From Williamsia sp. (lineage in GTDB: Bacteria > Actinomycetota > Actinomycetes > Mycobacteriales > Mycobacteriaceae): 33,870 bases of DNA. Below the pieces are notes generated by a model, which was not told where the DNA came from, did not search any database, and saw only the letters and a list, made by a program, of their open reading frames with translations. The stretch spans positions 1 to 33,870 of the forward strand of contig NZ_JAEMTF010000048.1 in NCBI RefSeq assembly GCF_016462415.1. Reading direction: 5' to 3'. The translations under genes were made by a program, and so were the position numbers. Below are positions 1 to 7,300 of this stretch, in pieces. How positions within the stretch are numbered: position 1 is the stretch's first letter; every line of letters starts with the position of its first letter.

Positions 1-188
1 AGGTGATGCTGCAGGGCGGCGCCAACGACCTCGGCGGCACGCTGATGGAGGAGACGATCTCCCGCATGGCCGGGTCGCAGCACGGATCGGAGAAGACCGT
101 CGCCGAACTGCGGTCGATCGCCGAGCAGATCGGCCGCCCCGCGCGGGAGCGGACGACCGTCCACGCTCGACGCGAGACGGCCGCCTGA
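1..188 (+). CDS. fbiC: FbiC, FO synthase, C-terminal end only (partial)
   Basis: This is the last ~61 residues of a reading frame that enters from the left edge. The segment [19 protein letters not shown] followed by MAGSQHG and [10 protein letters not shown] is the characteristic C-terminus of the CofH half of FbiC, the radical-SAM enzyme that builds the deazaflavin FO from a tyrosine-derived and a riboflavin-pathway precursor, the first committed step of coenzyme F420 synthesis. No radical-SAM cysteines are visible because they lie upstream of the window. The GTG at position 3 is not the true start. Its TGA overlaps the ATG of the next gene (ATGA at 188), so the two are probably translationally coupled. 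The truncation is a window edge, not gene decay. Later F420 genes fbiA and fbiB lie about 21 kb downstream on the other strand. Confidence 0.9.
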   Translation, partial: VMLQGGANDLGGTLMEETISRMAGSQHGSEKTVAELRSIAEQIGRPARERTTVHARRETAA

Positions 189-970
189 TGGCGCAGCGCA
201 CGATCAGCGACCGCGACGTCGCACGCGTCCTCTACACGGCGACCGGGGTGATCAACCCGGTGCTCGACGTGATGGAGGGCTGCGACGTGCTCGGCGTCAA
301 ACGTCTGACGTTCACCGATTCGGCCGACGACGACTCGCTGGTCGGCAAGGCCACCGACTCGCTGCGCTGGATCACCGACCACACCGGGCTGCCCGGCACG
401 GCCACCTGGGAGAAGTGGTCGGTCGAGCAGCGCACCGAGTGGTGGGTGGGGCGTGTCGGGCGGCTCAGCACGGTGCTGGTGGCCTATCCCGGTGTGTTCG
501 GGGCGATCTCGAATCGTCTGCCGCTGCAGGATCTGTTGGGCTTCGCGCAGCAGGCGTTCGTCATCTGTGCGGTCCAGCGGGTGCACGGAGTGCACGACCG
601 GCACGAGCAGACCGACCAGCTCGTCGCCGTCCTGTGTGATCGGATAGTCGACTCCCGTGCGCTGCTGTCTCAGCCCGCCGAGGACTCCTCGTCAGCCTCC
701 GCCGACATCGCGAAGGCGGTCGACGCCGCGCGGGATCGGACGCGGTCGCTGAGATCGGCCGGCATCGTGAAGTCGGTGTGGGCGACGGTGGCCCTGTTGC
801 GGTCGATCTCCGACGTGCTCTCACACCGTCCGTCGCCGAAGCAGCCGTGGCGGTTGCTCAGCGCACTTCCGGTGGTCGGCGCGGTGGCCGACTACGTGGG
901 GGAGCGTTCGGCGCTACGACGTGCATCGGAGGCCGCCGTGGCCAGTCTGCGTGCCCCCGTTCGCGTCTGA
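188..970 (+). CDS. Conserved hypothetical protein coupled to fbiC (weakly EcsC-like)
   Basis: A 260-residue protein whose ATG overlaps the fbiC stop codon, which argues for co-translation with FbiC. I do not recognise the function. It has no signal peptide and no cysteine-rich motif. The centre (about residues 90-135, with GRLSTVLVAYPGVFGAIS, LPLQDLLGFAQQ and FVICAVQRVHGV) is a run of amphipathic helices recalling EcsC-type proteins, a comparison I hold weakly. The C-terminal third has two hydrophobic helical stretches around SVWATVALLRSI and LLSALPVVGAVADYVG, so membrane association is possible. Codon use and GC match the neighbours. A role tied to F420 is suggested only by the overlap. Confidence 0.8.
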   Translation: MAQRTISDRDVARVLYTATGVINPVLDVMEGCDVLGVKRLTFTDSADDDSLVGKATDSLRWITDHTGLPGTATWEKWSVEQRTEWWVGRVGRLSTVLVAYPGVFGAISNRLPLQDLLGFAQQAFVICAVQRVHGVHDRHEQTDQLVAVLCDRIVDSRALLSQPAEDSSSASADIAKAVDAARDRTRSLRSAGIVKSVWATVALLRSISDVLSHRPSPKQPWRLLSALPVVGAVADYVGERSALRRASEAAVASLRAPVRV

Positions 971-989
971 GCCGCGCCGGGCCGATCGG

Positions 990-995
990 TAGCCT
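990..995 (+). promoter_or_regulatory. -10 element for leaderless gene at 1003
   Basis: TAGCCT ends 7 nt before the ATG at 1003. That places the expected transcription start on the start codon itself and leaves no room for a ribosome binding site. Confidence 0.5.
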
Positions 996-1002
996 CGACA
1001 CC

Positions 1003-1674
1003 ATGGATGTCGTCGCCGAATGGATCGCAGCGCAATCGCGTGTCATCGAGTTGATGACCGACGCCGACCCCACCACATGGCCGTCGTCGGTGCCGGCGTG
1101 TCCGGATTGGTCACCCCGGGATCTGCTGGCGCACCTCGTGGGTTTCGCGGCCGACGTGATCGACGGCGACGAACCCGATGACCACAACCCGGACTGGACC
1201 GCGCGTCAGGTCGACACCCGTCGGGGCCGGTCTGTCGCCGACCTGGTCGCCGAATGGCGGGGACTGACCACCGGTATGCGGGAGTGGTTGCGCGCGAACA
1301 ACGACCGCCCGATCAACGACATCACCATCCACGAGCAGGACCTGCGCGGTGCCCTGGAGGTCACCGGCGGACAGGACACCGCTGCGGCCGTGTTCGTCCG
1401 CGATCGCTTCGTGGGGCGATTCGGCGAGTCGGTCGCGGCACTGCCCACCATCGAACTGCGTGGTGGCACCTGGGTCTGGCGCTCCCGCACCGACACCGAG
1501 CCCGCGGTCGTCGTCGTCGCGAGCGACGCCGACCTCGCGCGTGCGGTCATCTCGCGACGGTCGGAGGCGCAGCTGCGACGGTGGACCGTCGTCGGTGACA
1601 TCGGGCCGTACCTGGAGAGCTTCGCCGTCCTCGGTTCGCTACCCGATCAGGACCTGACGGAGACATTCGGCTGA
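1003..1674 (+). CDS. Maleylpyruvate isomerase/DinB-fold family, mycothiol-dependent-type protein
   Basis: A 223-residue protein of the actinobacterial maleylpyruvate-isomerase (MDMPI) family. The N-terminal helix carries the family signature CPDWSPRDLLAHLVGF, with His44 as a likely metal ligand. A second conserved block, ITIHEQDLRGAL, gives His110 and acidic residues nearby. Characterised members use mycothiol as cofactor for isomerisation or conjugation, but most paralogues have no assigned substrate. The frame stays open upstream to 778. I chose ATG 1003 because homologues begin just before this block and because a -10 hexamer sits at leaderless distance. It converges on the gene ending at 1701 with only 26 bp between, where I see no strong terminator. 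Family placement is fairly secure; the reaction is unknown. Confidence 0.8.
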   Translation: MDVVAEWIAAQSRVIELMTDADPTTWPSSVPACPDWSPRDLLAHLVGFAADVIDGDEPDDHNPDWTARQVDTRRGRSVADLVAEWRGLTTGMREWLRANNDRPINDITIHEQDLRGALEVTGGQDTAAAVFVRDRFVGRFGESVAALPTIELRGGTWVWRSRTDTEPAVVVVASDADLARAVISRRSEAQLRRWTVVGDIGPYLESFAVLGSLPDQDLTETFG

Positions 1675-1700
1675 CCGGGCGCATGTCGCGACCGTGAGCC

Positions 1701-2156
1701 TCAGTCCGCGACCAGCTGCACTCGCGACCCGAGGTGGACCTCGGTGCCGCCCTCGCGTTGACGGCCGATGACGTACCGGCCCGGGGCGATTCCGGTCGCA
1801 CCGTGCTCGGGGTGGATCAGGTACGCGACCACCTCGGTGTCGAGGATGCCGAGGGCGAGGCCGCGGGTGTCGCGCACCGACGTCGACCACGTGCAGCCCC
1901 CCGCTTCGGCGACGAGGCTGTGCGGGTTGCCGCCGGCTGCGCTGCGCAACAACTCGATCCCCGACAGTGGCACGTCGGCCGACCGTGTCCACGGACCCGT
2001 GGTGACCGCGTCCGCCAGGAGCCGATGGGGGATCACGATGAGATCGCCTTGCGCCTGCAGCCCGTCGATCACGGGGATGGACACCGAGCGGTCGAGGTGA
2101 TCGAGGACCTCGAGTCCGGTGAGGTCGGAGAGAGTGGACAGGGTCATGACGTTCAT
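1701..2156 (-). CDS. Small 'HPEHG' hypothetical protein, partner of the DUF6745 gene
   Basis: A 151-residue protein with start at MNVMTLS (ATG at 2156), preceded by a modest AAGG ribosome site. The frame continues upstream to 2285, but that part overlaps the 3' end of the upstream gene and looks like Arg-rich shadow translation. The C-terminal third has the only recognisable sequence: a hydrophobic strand AYLI, then HPEHG (115-119), GIAPGRYVI and RQRE (132-135). From memory, small proteins with this HPEHG...RQREY pattern occur beside DUF6745 proteins; I cannot verify this here. There are no membrane segments and only one cysteine. It starts 44 nt after the DUF6745 stop on the same strand, so the two probably form an operon. 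Function unknown. Confidence 0.72.
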   Translation of the reverse strand: MNVMTLSTLSDLTGLEVLDHLDRSVSIPVIDGLQAQGDLIVIPHRLLADAVTTGPWTRSADVPLSGIELLRSAAGGNPHSLVAEAGGCTWSTSVRDTRGLALGILDTEVVAYLIHPEHGATGIAPGRYVIGRQREGGTEVHLGSRVQLVAD

Positions 2157-2200
2157 GTGGGCACCTTGGGTTGATCGGAGGGGGGTGAATCGAGATGGGT

Positions 2201-3436
2201 TCACGTTCTGCGGGCGAGTTGGGCGTAGTCGGAACCGCGGATGCCGTAGGTCCAGCCGGCGGCATCGAGCGCCGACCCGATCCACGGGGGCACGCGCAGT
2301 CCGTAACGCCTACGCCGCCCGTCGCGTTCGGTGGAACCGTTGACCACGAGCAGGATTCGTTCGCGACGCCCCCAACCGTCCGGCATCGTGTAGAGCCGAA
2401 GCCGGTTCCCGGCGTTGCCGGGGTCATCGGTCTGATCGATCTCGTCCAGCCCGGCGGTGTCGATGTAGGTGTCCCATCCGATGCGTTCGATCGCGCATCG
2501 GCGGACCTCGACATTGCGTTCGCGGGCGATGCGCTCGACGGTCGGTTCGCGCACGACCCATGCCGGGATGATCGTCCCGTGATGGGCGAAAACCTCGTGA
2601 CCGTCGGCGAACTCGATCGCCGGCTCGTCGTCGCGATGCAGACGCTGTTGGTCGAACTGTCCGTTCGGCGCGGGCTCGGTGTGCAGGGCGGTCGGTCGCT
2701 CCGCCATCACGCATACGTCGTCGAAGGCCCACCACCATCCGGTCGCACGGGTGAGAGTGGTGAGCACGTCGAGAAGGTCGACGTCCTCGTGTCGGAACAC
2801 CGCGAGGCCCGAGCGTCGGTAGTAGTCGTAGTACGCGACGCGGTGGGCTTCCTGCTGCCCGTACCACGTCACCGCGCCGACGAACGGCGGCATGAGGGTG
2901 CGTATCGCGGCGGCCACGCCATCGAACAGGCTGGTGTGCAGCGAATCCCAGATCGACGCACGTATGAACTGATACGTGCTCGTCGCGGTGTCCTCCGAGA
3001 CCCGCCACGGGGCAACCCCCGGGATCGCCGTCATCTGACGTTCACCCCACGCGGTGCGATGGGCCCCCGCTATCCGCGCGTTCATGCGGGTGCGTGAAGC
3101 GGAGTGCATGTGGGCGATGCGAGCCGGGGTGCCGTCGAGGCTGTCGGTGCTGATGGACACCACGTCGGTCCGGCCCATCGTGGACATCAGCTGTTGCGCC
3201 GCCGGTGGTGAGGGCGTCCAGACGAACTCGGGTTCGCGACACCCGGATCGTCGATACAGTTCTGCGACAGCAGATTCCGCGGCAGGGCGATCCGACGGTT
3301 GGGTGAGGGTCCCACGGGTGAGCCAGACATCGCGATACTCGGGCAGATGGGGTATCGGCCCGGCGTCGGGCATCGTGCGGGACGAGAACGGGACTCGTGG
3401 AGATCGAGTCGCCGGGTGAATCGGTGCGGCGCTCAC
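2201..3436 (-). CDS. DUF6745 domain-containing protein
   Basis: A 411-residue soluble protein starting at GTG 3436; an internal ATG at residue 22 is an alternative. The family pattern as I know it runs in order: an N-terminal W..TRGTLTQPSDRPAAE (38-54) with YRRSGCREPEFVWTPSP (61-77); a Trp/Tyr-rich middle with AVTWYGQQEAHRVAYYDYYR (188-207) and ATGWWWAFDDVCVMAERP (231-248); then the diagnostic block HRDDEPAIEFADGHEVFAHH (267-286), IPAWVV, and IARERNVEVRRCAIERIGW (303-321). The C-terminus has a strand-rich tail ending near AGWTYGI. I know of no enzymatic activity assigned to this domain. Downstream and probably co-transcribed is the small HPEHG protein. No signal peptide or transmembrane segment is seen. 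Confidence 0.85.
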   Translation of the reverse strand: MSAAPIHPATRSPRVPFSSRTMPDAGPIPHLPEYRDVWLTRGTLTQPSDRPAAESAVAELYRRSGCREPEFVWTPSPPAAQQLMSTMGRTDVVSISTDSLDGTPARIAHMHSASRTRMNARIAGAHRTAWGERQMTAIPGVAPWRVSEDTATSTYQFIRASIWDSLHTSLFDGVAAAIRTLMPPFVGAVTWYGQQEAHRVAYYDYYRRSGLAVFRHEDVDLLDVLTTLTRATGWWWAFDDVCVMAERPTALHTEPAPNGQFDQQRLHRDDEPAIEFADGHEVFAHHGTIIPAWVVREPTVERIARERNVEVRRCAIERIGWDTYIDTAGLDEIDQTDDPGNAGNRLRLYTMPDGWGRRERILLVVNGSTERDGRRRRYGLRVPPWIGSALDAAGWTYGIRGSDYAQLARRT

Positions 3437-3527
3437 GCGATGGTGGCGGGATCCGCCTTTCCGGTAGTCATGCCATCAAAGGTGACACGTGCGGTCGCCG
3501 AACGCAAGACCCGCGTGCTCCGATGTC

Positions 3528-3896
3528 TCAGACCGCGCCGGCCTCGACGAGTGCCTCGTAGCCACCGATGACGTCGGTTGCTCGATGTAATCCCAACTGC
3601 TGCAACGCCGCCGCGGCCAGGCTCGAGGTATAACCCTGCTGACACAGCACGATCCAACGGACATCGTGATCGATGGCCTCGGGGATCTTCGCGTCACTGG
3701 CGGGATCGCACCGCCACTCCAGGACGTTGCGTTCGATGACCAGGGCGGCGGGCGCCTCGCCCTCGGCGGCGCGCTGCGCGGCCGGTCGGATGTCGACGAG
3801 GATGCCGCCCGCGGCGAGTTCCTCGCGCACTTTGTCGGCGGGTAACCGGACGAGGGACTCGCGGGCGGTCAGAAGCAGGTCGTCGATCGTGGTCAT
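3528..3896 (-). CDS. Single-domain rhodanese-like sulfurtransferase
   Basis: A 122-residue protein covering one rhodanese domain. Visible elements are GGILVDIRPAAQRAAEGE (30-47, the CH2A-like region), IERNVLEWRCDP, and the active-site loop CQQGYTSS with catalytic Cys85 in a 7-residue loop. It ends with the usual DVIGGYEAL. Such proteins move sulfane sulfur through a Cys persulfide. The ATG lies only 7 nt after the cysteine dioxygenase stop, with a GAAGGA ribosome site inside the junction, so the two are one operon. The pairing suggests handling of sulfur from cysteine catabolism, an inference from context. The 3' side faces about 90 bp of gene-free DNA before the DUF6745 start. Confidence 0.9.
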   Translation of the reverse strand: MTTIDDLLLTARESLVRLPADKVREELAAGGILVDIRPAAQRAAEGEAPAALVIERNVLEWRCDPASDAKIPEAIDHDVRWIVLCQQGYTSSLAAAALQQLGLHRATDVIGGYEALVEAGAV

Positions 3897-3903
3897 CAGT
3901 CCT

Positions 3904-4449
3904 TCAGTCTTTTTCGGGCACGTCGGTCAACTCGGTGCGCACACGCCGGATCGACTGCGCCGGGGTGACCTCGTAGTAGGACATCGCGGTGAGCGGCGGT
4001 GAGTACGCGTGCACACTCAACGTCGGCTCGGCACCACTCGGCGTGGTCGGATTACGCATCACATCGTGCACCCATCCGAGCGGGAACGACGCCTGATCGC
4101 CGGCATCGAGGGTGCGCGCCCGCAGATCATGACCGGTCCAGCGGTACTCGGTCAGCGACCCCGACAACACCGTCAACGCCCCGAACGAGCCGGCGTGATC
4201 GTGCAGCTCCGTGGACACGTTCGGCGTCCAGCTGATCAACCAGAGGTCGACGTCGTCGTCGGCGTGCAGTCGGGTCGACCACCGCGACACCTCGTCCCAC
4301 CGATCGGGCAGCACGTGGTCGTAGTGTCCGTCGAGCACATCGGCGGCCGTCTGGTCGGTCAGCCGCAGCAGGTCGGCAGGACGCAGGCGCGTCGGCAGAG
4401 TGGAGGTCGGGCGGTCGTACTTCGGGATCGGTCCCAGGGTTGTGGTCAT
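3904..4449 (-). CDS. Cysteine dioxygenase family protein
   Basis: A 181-residue cupin of the bacterial cysteine dioxygenase type, which oxidises L-cysteine to cysteine sulfinate with non-haem iron. The iron ligands are visible: His83 and His85 in ELHDHAGSFGALTVLSG and His128 in GWVHDVMRN. His147 in LSVHAYSPPL is the conserved second-shell histidine. Position 91-95 is ALTVL rather than a cysteine, so the Cys-Tyr crosslink of mammalian enzymes is absent, as is usual in bacteria. The start ATG 4449 has GGAG 9 nt upstream. A 28-codon ORF containing cysteine codons lies immediately upstream (4492-4578) and probably controls expression. A 3-mercaptopropionate or other thiol dioxygenase is the main alternative. 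Confidence 0.9.
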   Translation of the reverse strand: MTTTLGPIPKYDRPTSTLPTRLRPADLLRLTDQTAADVLDGHYDHVLPDRWDEVSRWSTRLHADDDVDLWLISWTPNVSTELHDHAGSFGALTVLSGSLTEYRWTGHDLRARTLDAGDQASFPLGWVHDVMRNPTTPSGAEPTLSVHAYSPPLTAMSYYEVTPAQSIRRVRTELTDVPEKD

Positions 4450-4466
4450 CGTCGAGAACTCCGTGA

Positions 4467-4502
4467 GTCGCAGGTGGACAGGTCGGGGTGCTCAGCTGCG
4501 AC
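4467..4502 (-). promoter_or_regulatory. Hairpin linking the Cys leader ORF to the cysteine dioxygenase ribosome site
   Basis: On the minus strand GTCGCAG (4502-4496) pairs perfectly with CTGCGAC (4473-4467) across a 22-nt loop. The 5' arm lies inside the last Cys-Arg-Ser codons of the leader ORF. The 3' arm ends 4 nt before the GGAG that serves the dioxygenase start. Ribosome position on the Cys codon would therefore decide whether the hairpin forms. Confidence 0.45.
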
Positions 4503-4578
4503 AGCGTCCGGACGTCGGGTGGTGGATCACCAGGTCACAGTGCCCGCCGCGGGCGTTTCGTACGAGGGTTAGGTCCAC
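4492..4578 (-). CDS. Putative cysteine-sensing leader peptide (uORF, 28 aa)
   Basis: A GTG-initiated ORF of 28 codons ends 42 nt before the cysteine dioxygenase ATG. It begins VDLTLVR, continues through an Arg/Gly stretch to CDLVIHHPTSGRCRS, and stops. The layout TLVR..H.DL...S..CR resembles the 'putative leader peptides' found ahead of sulfur genes in actinobacteria, several of which end in Cys codons and act as cysteine-responsive attenuators. Cys14 and Cys26 are present, the latter three codons from the stop. No good Shine-Dalgarno precedes the GTG, and I could not place a convincing -10 at leaderless distance. That it is translated is inference from pattern, position and the downstream hairpin. 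Confidence 0.6.
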   Translation of the reverse strand: MDLTLVRNARGGHCDLVIHHPTSGRCRS

Positions 4579-4792
4579 CCTGATTCGAACGTCGCCGTCA
4601 CGGGTGTCGCCGGGCGGGTGCTGTTCGTCTCACCGCGGCGATCTGACGTGCGCGGAGAGGTCGCCGCGGGTGCCCCGGTTTGTGACCACGACCGGGGCGG
4701 ACGGATACTGGTGGGTGAACACGTGGGCCTAGTTCAGGGTTCCGTTGCGGGCGCGTACTGCCCTACGCGCGATACGTGAGGAGATAACCGAG

Positions 4793-5122
4793 TTGACGTA
4801 CATCATCGCCGAGCCGTGTGTGGACCTGCTGGACAGGGCCTGCGTCGAGGAGTGCCCGGTGGATTGCATCTACGAGGGTGACCGGATGCTCTACATCCAG
4901 CCCGACGAATGCGTCGACTGCGGCGCGTGTGAACCGGTGTGCCCGGTCGAGGCCATCTTCTACGAGGACGACGTCCCCGATGAGTGGGAGCCCTACGTCA
5001 ACGCCAACGTCGACTTCTTCGACGACCTGGGTTCGCCCGGTGGCGCCAGCAAGGTCGGCAAGACGTCGCACGATCCCGCGTTCATCAAGGGCCTGCCCCC
5101 GATGAACACCGAAGAAGACTGA
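4793..5122 (+). CDS. fdxC: Seven-iron ferredoxin (3Fe-4S + 4Fe-4S)
   Basis: A 109-residue ferredoxin of the Azotobacter FdI/mycobacterial FdxC type. Its cysteines fall at 9, 17, 21, 25, 40, 43, 46 and 50, each one residue after the FdI positions. That predicts a 3Fe-4S cluster (Cys9, 17, 50) and a 4Fe-4S cluster (Cys21, 40, 43, 46), with Cys25 free. The C-terminal half is acidic (YEDDVPDEWEPYVN) as in the family. I place the start at TTG 4793 because the family begins at the equivalent of TYIIAEPCVD and because GAGGAGA (4778-4784) sits 8 nt upstream; the open frame to 4745 has no support. It is followed 16 nt later by dapC, the order also found in M. tuberculosis. Confidence 0.93.
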   Translation: MTYIIAEPCVDLLDRACVEECPVDCIYEGDRMLYIQPDECVDCGACEPVCPVEAIFYEDDVPDEWEPYVNANVDFFDDLGSPGGASKVGKTSHDPAFIKGLPPMNTEED

Positions 5123-5138
5123 CGGAAACGCACGGCGA

Positions 5139-6269
5139 GTGACCGAGCAGCAGACGCCCCGGACCAGCCGGCGGGCGGTCAGTGCGGGCCTGCCCGATTT
5201 CCCGTGGGACTCGCTGACCGACGCGAAGGCGCTCGCCGCGTCGCACCCGGAGGGGATCGTCGACCTGTCGGTCGGCACCCCGGTCGACGCGATCGATCCG
5301 ATCATCCGGCGGGGTCTCGACGACGGAGCGTCCTTCCCGGGATATCCGGCGACGGCCGGGACCACCGACCTGCGGGTGGCCGCCGTGGCGGCGCTCAAGC
5401 GTCGGTACGGCGTCGGGTCGGTCGAGGAGTCGGCGGTGCTGCCGGTCATCGGGACCAAGGAGGCCATCGCCTCGGTCATCTCGATGCTGGGGTTCGGTCC
5501 CGGCGACGACATCGTCATCCCCGAGGTCGCCTACCCCACCTACGAGGTGGGTGTGCTGTTGGCCGGTGCACGCCCGGTCCGCGCCGACTCCCTCCTCGCC
5601 CTCGGCCCGACGCGGCCGGGCGCGATCTTCATCAACTCGCCGTCGAACCCGACCGGCAAGGTGCTCGGGGTCGAACACCTGCGCAAGGTGGTCGCCTGGG
5701 CGCGCGAACGCGGGACCGTCGTCATCTCCGACGAGTGTTATCTGGGGCTGGCCTGGGACGCCGAGGCCATCTCGATCCTGGACCCGCGGGTGTGCGACGG
5801 CGATGTCACGGGGTTGCTCGCGGTGCACTCGCTGTCGAAGATCTCCAACCTGGCCGGGTACCGGGCGGGGTTCTTCGCCGGCGACCCGGATCTGGTCCGG
5901 GAACTGCTCGCCGTCCGCAAACACGCGGGCATGATCGTGCCGTACCCGATCCAGACCGCCATGCAGGCGGCGCTGACCGACGACGCCCACGTCGCGACGC
6001 AGCGGGAGCGCTATCTCAATCGGCGGGTGGTCCTGTCGACCGCGGTCCGTCATGCCGGCTTGCGGATCGACCACTCCGAGGCCGGTCTGTACCTGTGGGC
6101 CACGCGCGACGAACCGTGCCGGAACACCGTCGACTGGTTGGCGCACAAGGGGATCCTGGCTGCGCCGGGGGAGTTCTACGGTCCGTCCGGCTCGAAGCAC
6201 GTGCGGCTCGCGCTCACCGCGACCGACGAGCGAATCGCCGCTGCCGCGGCACGTCTCGCCCCTGCCTGA
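5139..6269 (+). CDS. dapC: N-succinyldiaminopimelate aminotransferase DapC
   Basis: A 376-residue fold-type I PLP aminotransferase starting at GTG 5139. The early segment SAGLPDFPWDSLTDAK and LSVGTPVDAIDP are typical of actinobacterial DapC. The asparagine/proline block FINSPSNPTGKVLG, the SDECYLGLAW aspartate that binds the pyridine nitrogen, and SLSKISNLAGYRAG with the Schiff-base Lys234 are all present. DapC transaminates N-succinyl-2-amino-6-oxopimelate with glutamate in the succinylase branch of lysine and meso-diaminopimelate synthesis. It is adjacent to fdxC and converges on dapD, with dapE 3 kb further on, so the succinylase branch is clustered though not in one transcript. Confidence 0.93.
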   Translation: MTEQQTPRTSRRAVSAGLPDFPWDSLTDAKALAASHPEGIVDLSVGTPVDAIDPIIRRGLDDGASFPGYPATAGTTDLRVAAVAALKRRYGVGSVEESAVLPVIGTKEAIASVISMLGFGPGDDIVIPEVAYPTYEVGVLLAGARPVRADSLLALGPTRPGAIFINSPSNPTGKVLGVEHLRKVVAWARERGTVVISDECYLGLAWDAEAISILDPRVCDGDVTGLLAVHSLSKISNLAGYRAGFFAGDPDLVRELLAVRKHAGMIVPYPIQTAMQAALTDDAHVATQRERYLNRRVVLSTAVRHAGLRIDHSEAGLYLWATRDEPCRNTVDWLAHKGILAAPGEFYGPSGSKHVRLALTATDERIAAAAARLAPA

Positions 6270-6309
6270 CCTCGCCGCCGAGCGGAGACGAGCACGGGAC
6301 TGCCGCGGG

Positions 6310-7269
6310 TCAGTCGTTGGCGTGCAGGGCGGCGTTGAGGGCGATGCCGTCGCCCTTCCACGGCACGACCTCGACCGCGCCGCTGACACTGTTGCGTCGG
6401 AAGAGCAGGTTGTTGGTGCCCGAGAGATCGCGCGCCTTGACCGCGGTGCCGTCCGGTCCGGTGACCTTCGTGCCCGCGGTGACGTAGAGGCCCGCCTCGA
6501 TCACGCAGTCGTCCCCGAGGGAGATCCCGCAGCCGGAGTTGGCGCCGAGCAGGCAGCGCTCGCCGAGCGAGATGACCTGTGTGCCACCGCCGGACAGGGT
6601 GCCCATGATCGATGCGCCGCCGCCCACGTCAGAGCCGTCGCCGACGACGACGCCGGCCGAGATGCGACCCTCGACCATCGAGTTGCCGAGCGTGCCGGCG
6701 TTGAAGTTCACGAAGCCCTCGTGCATGACGGTGGTGCCGCCGGCGAGGTGCGCTCCGAGGCGGACGCGGTCGGCGTCCCCGATGCGCACGCCGCTGGGCA
6801 CGACGTAGTCGACCATCCGCGGGAACTTGTCGATGCTGTTGACCGCGACCGGCCCTCGGGCGCGTAGCCGGGCACGCGTGAGTTCGAATCCCTCGACCGC
6901 GCACGGGCCGTGGTTGGTCCAGACCACGTTCGCGAGCAGGCCGAACTGGCCGTCGAGGTTCAGCCCGTGCGGCGCGACCAACCGGTGCGACAGCAGGTGC
7001 AGACGGAGGTAGACATCATGCGCGTCGATGGGCGCCGCCGACAGGTCGGCGATGGTGGTGCGGACCGCCACGGTGCGGACGCCACGTGCCTCATCGGTCC
7101 CGACGAGGGCCTTCAGTTCCGCGGGAACGTCGTCGCCGGTGAGGGCGGTGGTCCCGGCCGAGCCCGTCACCGCGCCCAGTTCGGGCGCGGGGAACCAGGT
7201 GTCGAGCACCTGACCGCTGTCGGTGATGGTGGCAATTCCGTGCCCGGTCGCAGACGATGCTTCACTCAC
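6310..7269 (-). CDS. dapD: Tetrahydrodipicolinate N-succinyltransferase DapD
   Basis: A 319-residue DapD of the actinobacterial class. It has an N-terminal domain beginning [23 protein letters not shown], then a left-handed beta-helix built of hexapeptide repeats (roughly residues 155-270, e.g. [19 protein letters not shown] and [17 protein letters not shown]). The active-site region [11 protein letters not shown] and [16 protein letters not shown] match the family. It transfers succinyl from succinyl-CoA to tetrahydrodipicolinate. I use GTG 7269 rather than the farther ATG 7314: homologues start here, and a TAAGGT -10 lies 8 nt upstream, implying a leaderless transcript. Its promoter is back to back with that of the AraC gene. 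Confidence 0.93.
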   Translation of the reverse strand: MSEASSATGHGIATITDSGQVLDTWFPAPELGAVTGSAGTTALTGDDVPAELKALVGTDEARGVRTVAVRTTIADLSAAPIDAHDVYLRLHLLSHRLVAPHGLNLDGQFGLLANVVWTNHGPCAVEGFELTRARLRARGPVAVNSIDKFPRMVDYVVPSGVRIGDADRVRLGAHLAGGTTVMHEGFVNFNAGTLGNSMVEGRISAGVVVGDGSDVGGGASIMGTLSGGGTQVISLGERCLLGANSGCGISLGDDCVIEAGLYVTAGTKVTGPDGTAVKARDLSGTNNLLFRRNSVSGAVEVVPWKGDGIALNAALHAND

Positions 7270-7277
7270 GGGTCGCA

Positions 7278-7283
7278 ACCTTA
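7278..7283 (-). promoter_or_regulatory. -10 element of leaderless dapD
   Basis: TAAGGT on the minus strand ends 8 nt before GTG 7269. It lies only 5 bp from the oppositely oriented -10 of the AraC gene. Confidence 0.5.
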
Positions 7284-7288
7284 CCGGC

Positions 7289-7294
7289 GATACT
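7289..7294 (+). promoter_or_regulatory. -10 element of leaderless AraC-family gene
   Basis: GATACT ends 6 nt before GTG 7301, placing the predicted transcription start at the start codon. The matching -35 would fall inside the 5' end of dapD. Confidence 0.5.
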
Positions 7295-7300
7295 GGGGTG

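Noticed and set aside
3-188. A complete 61-residue small protein at the left edge
   Set aside because: The sequence is the C-terminus of FbiC, so the apparent start codon is internal.
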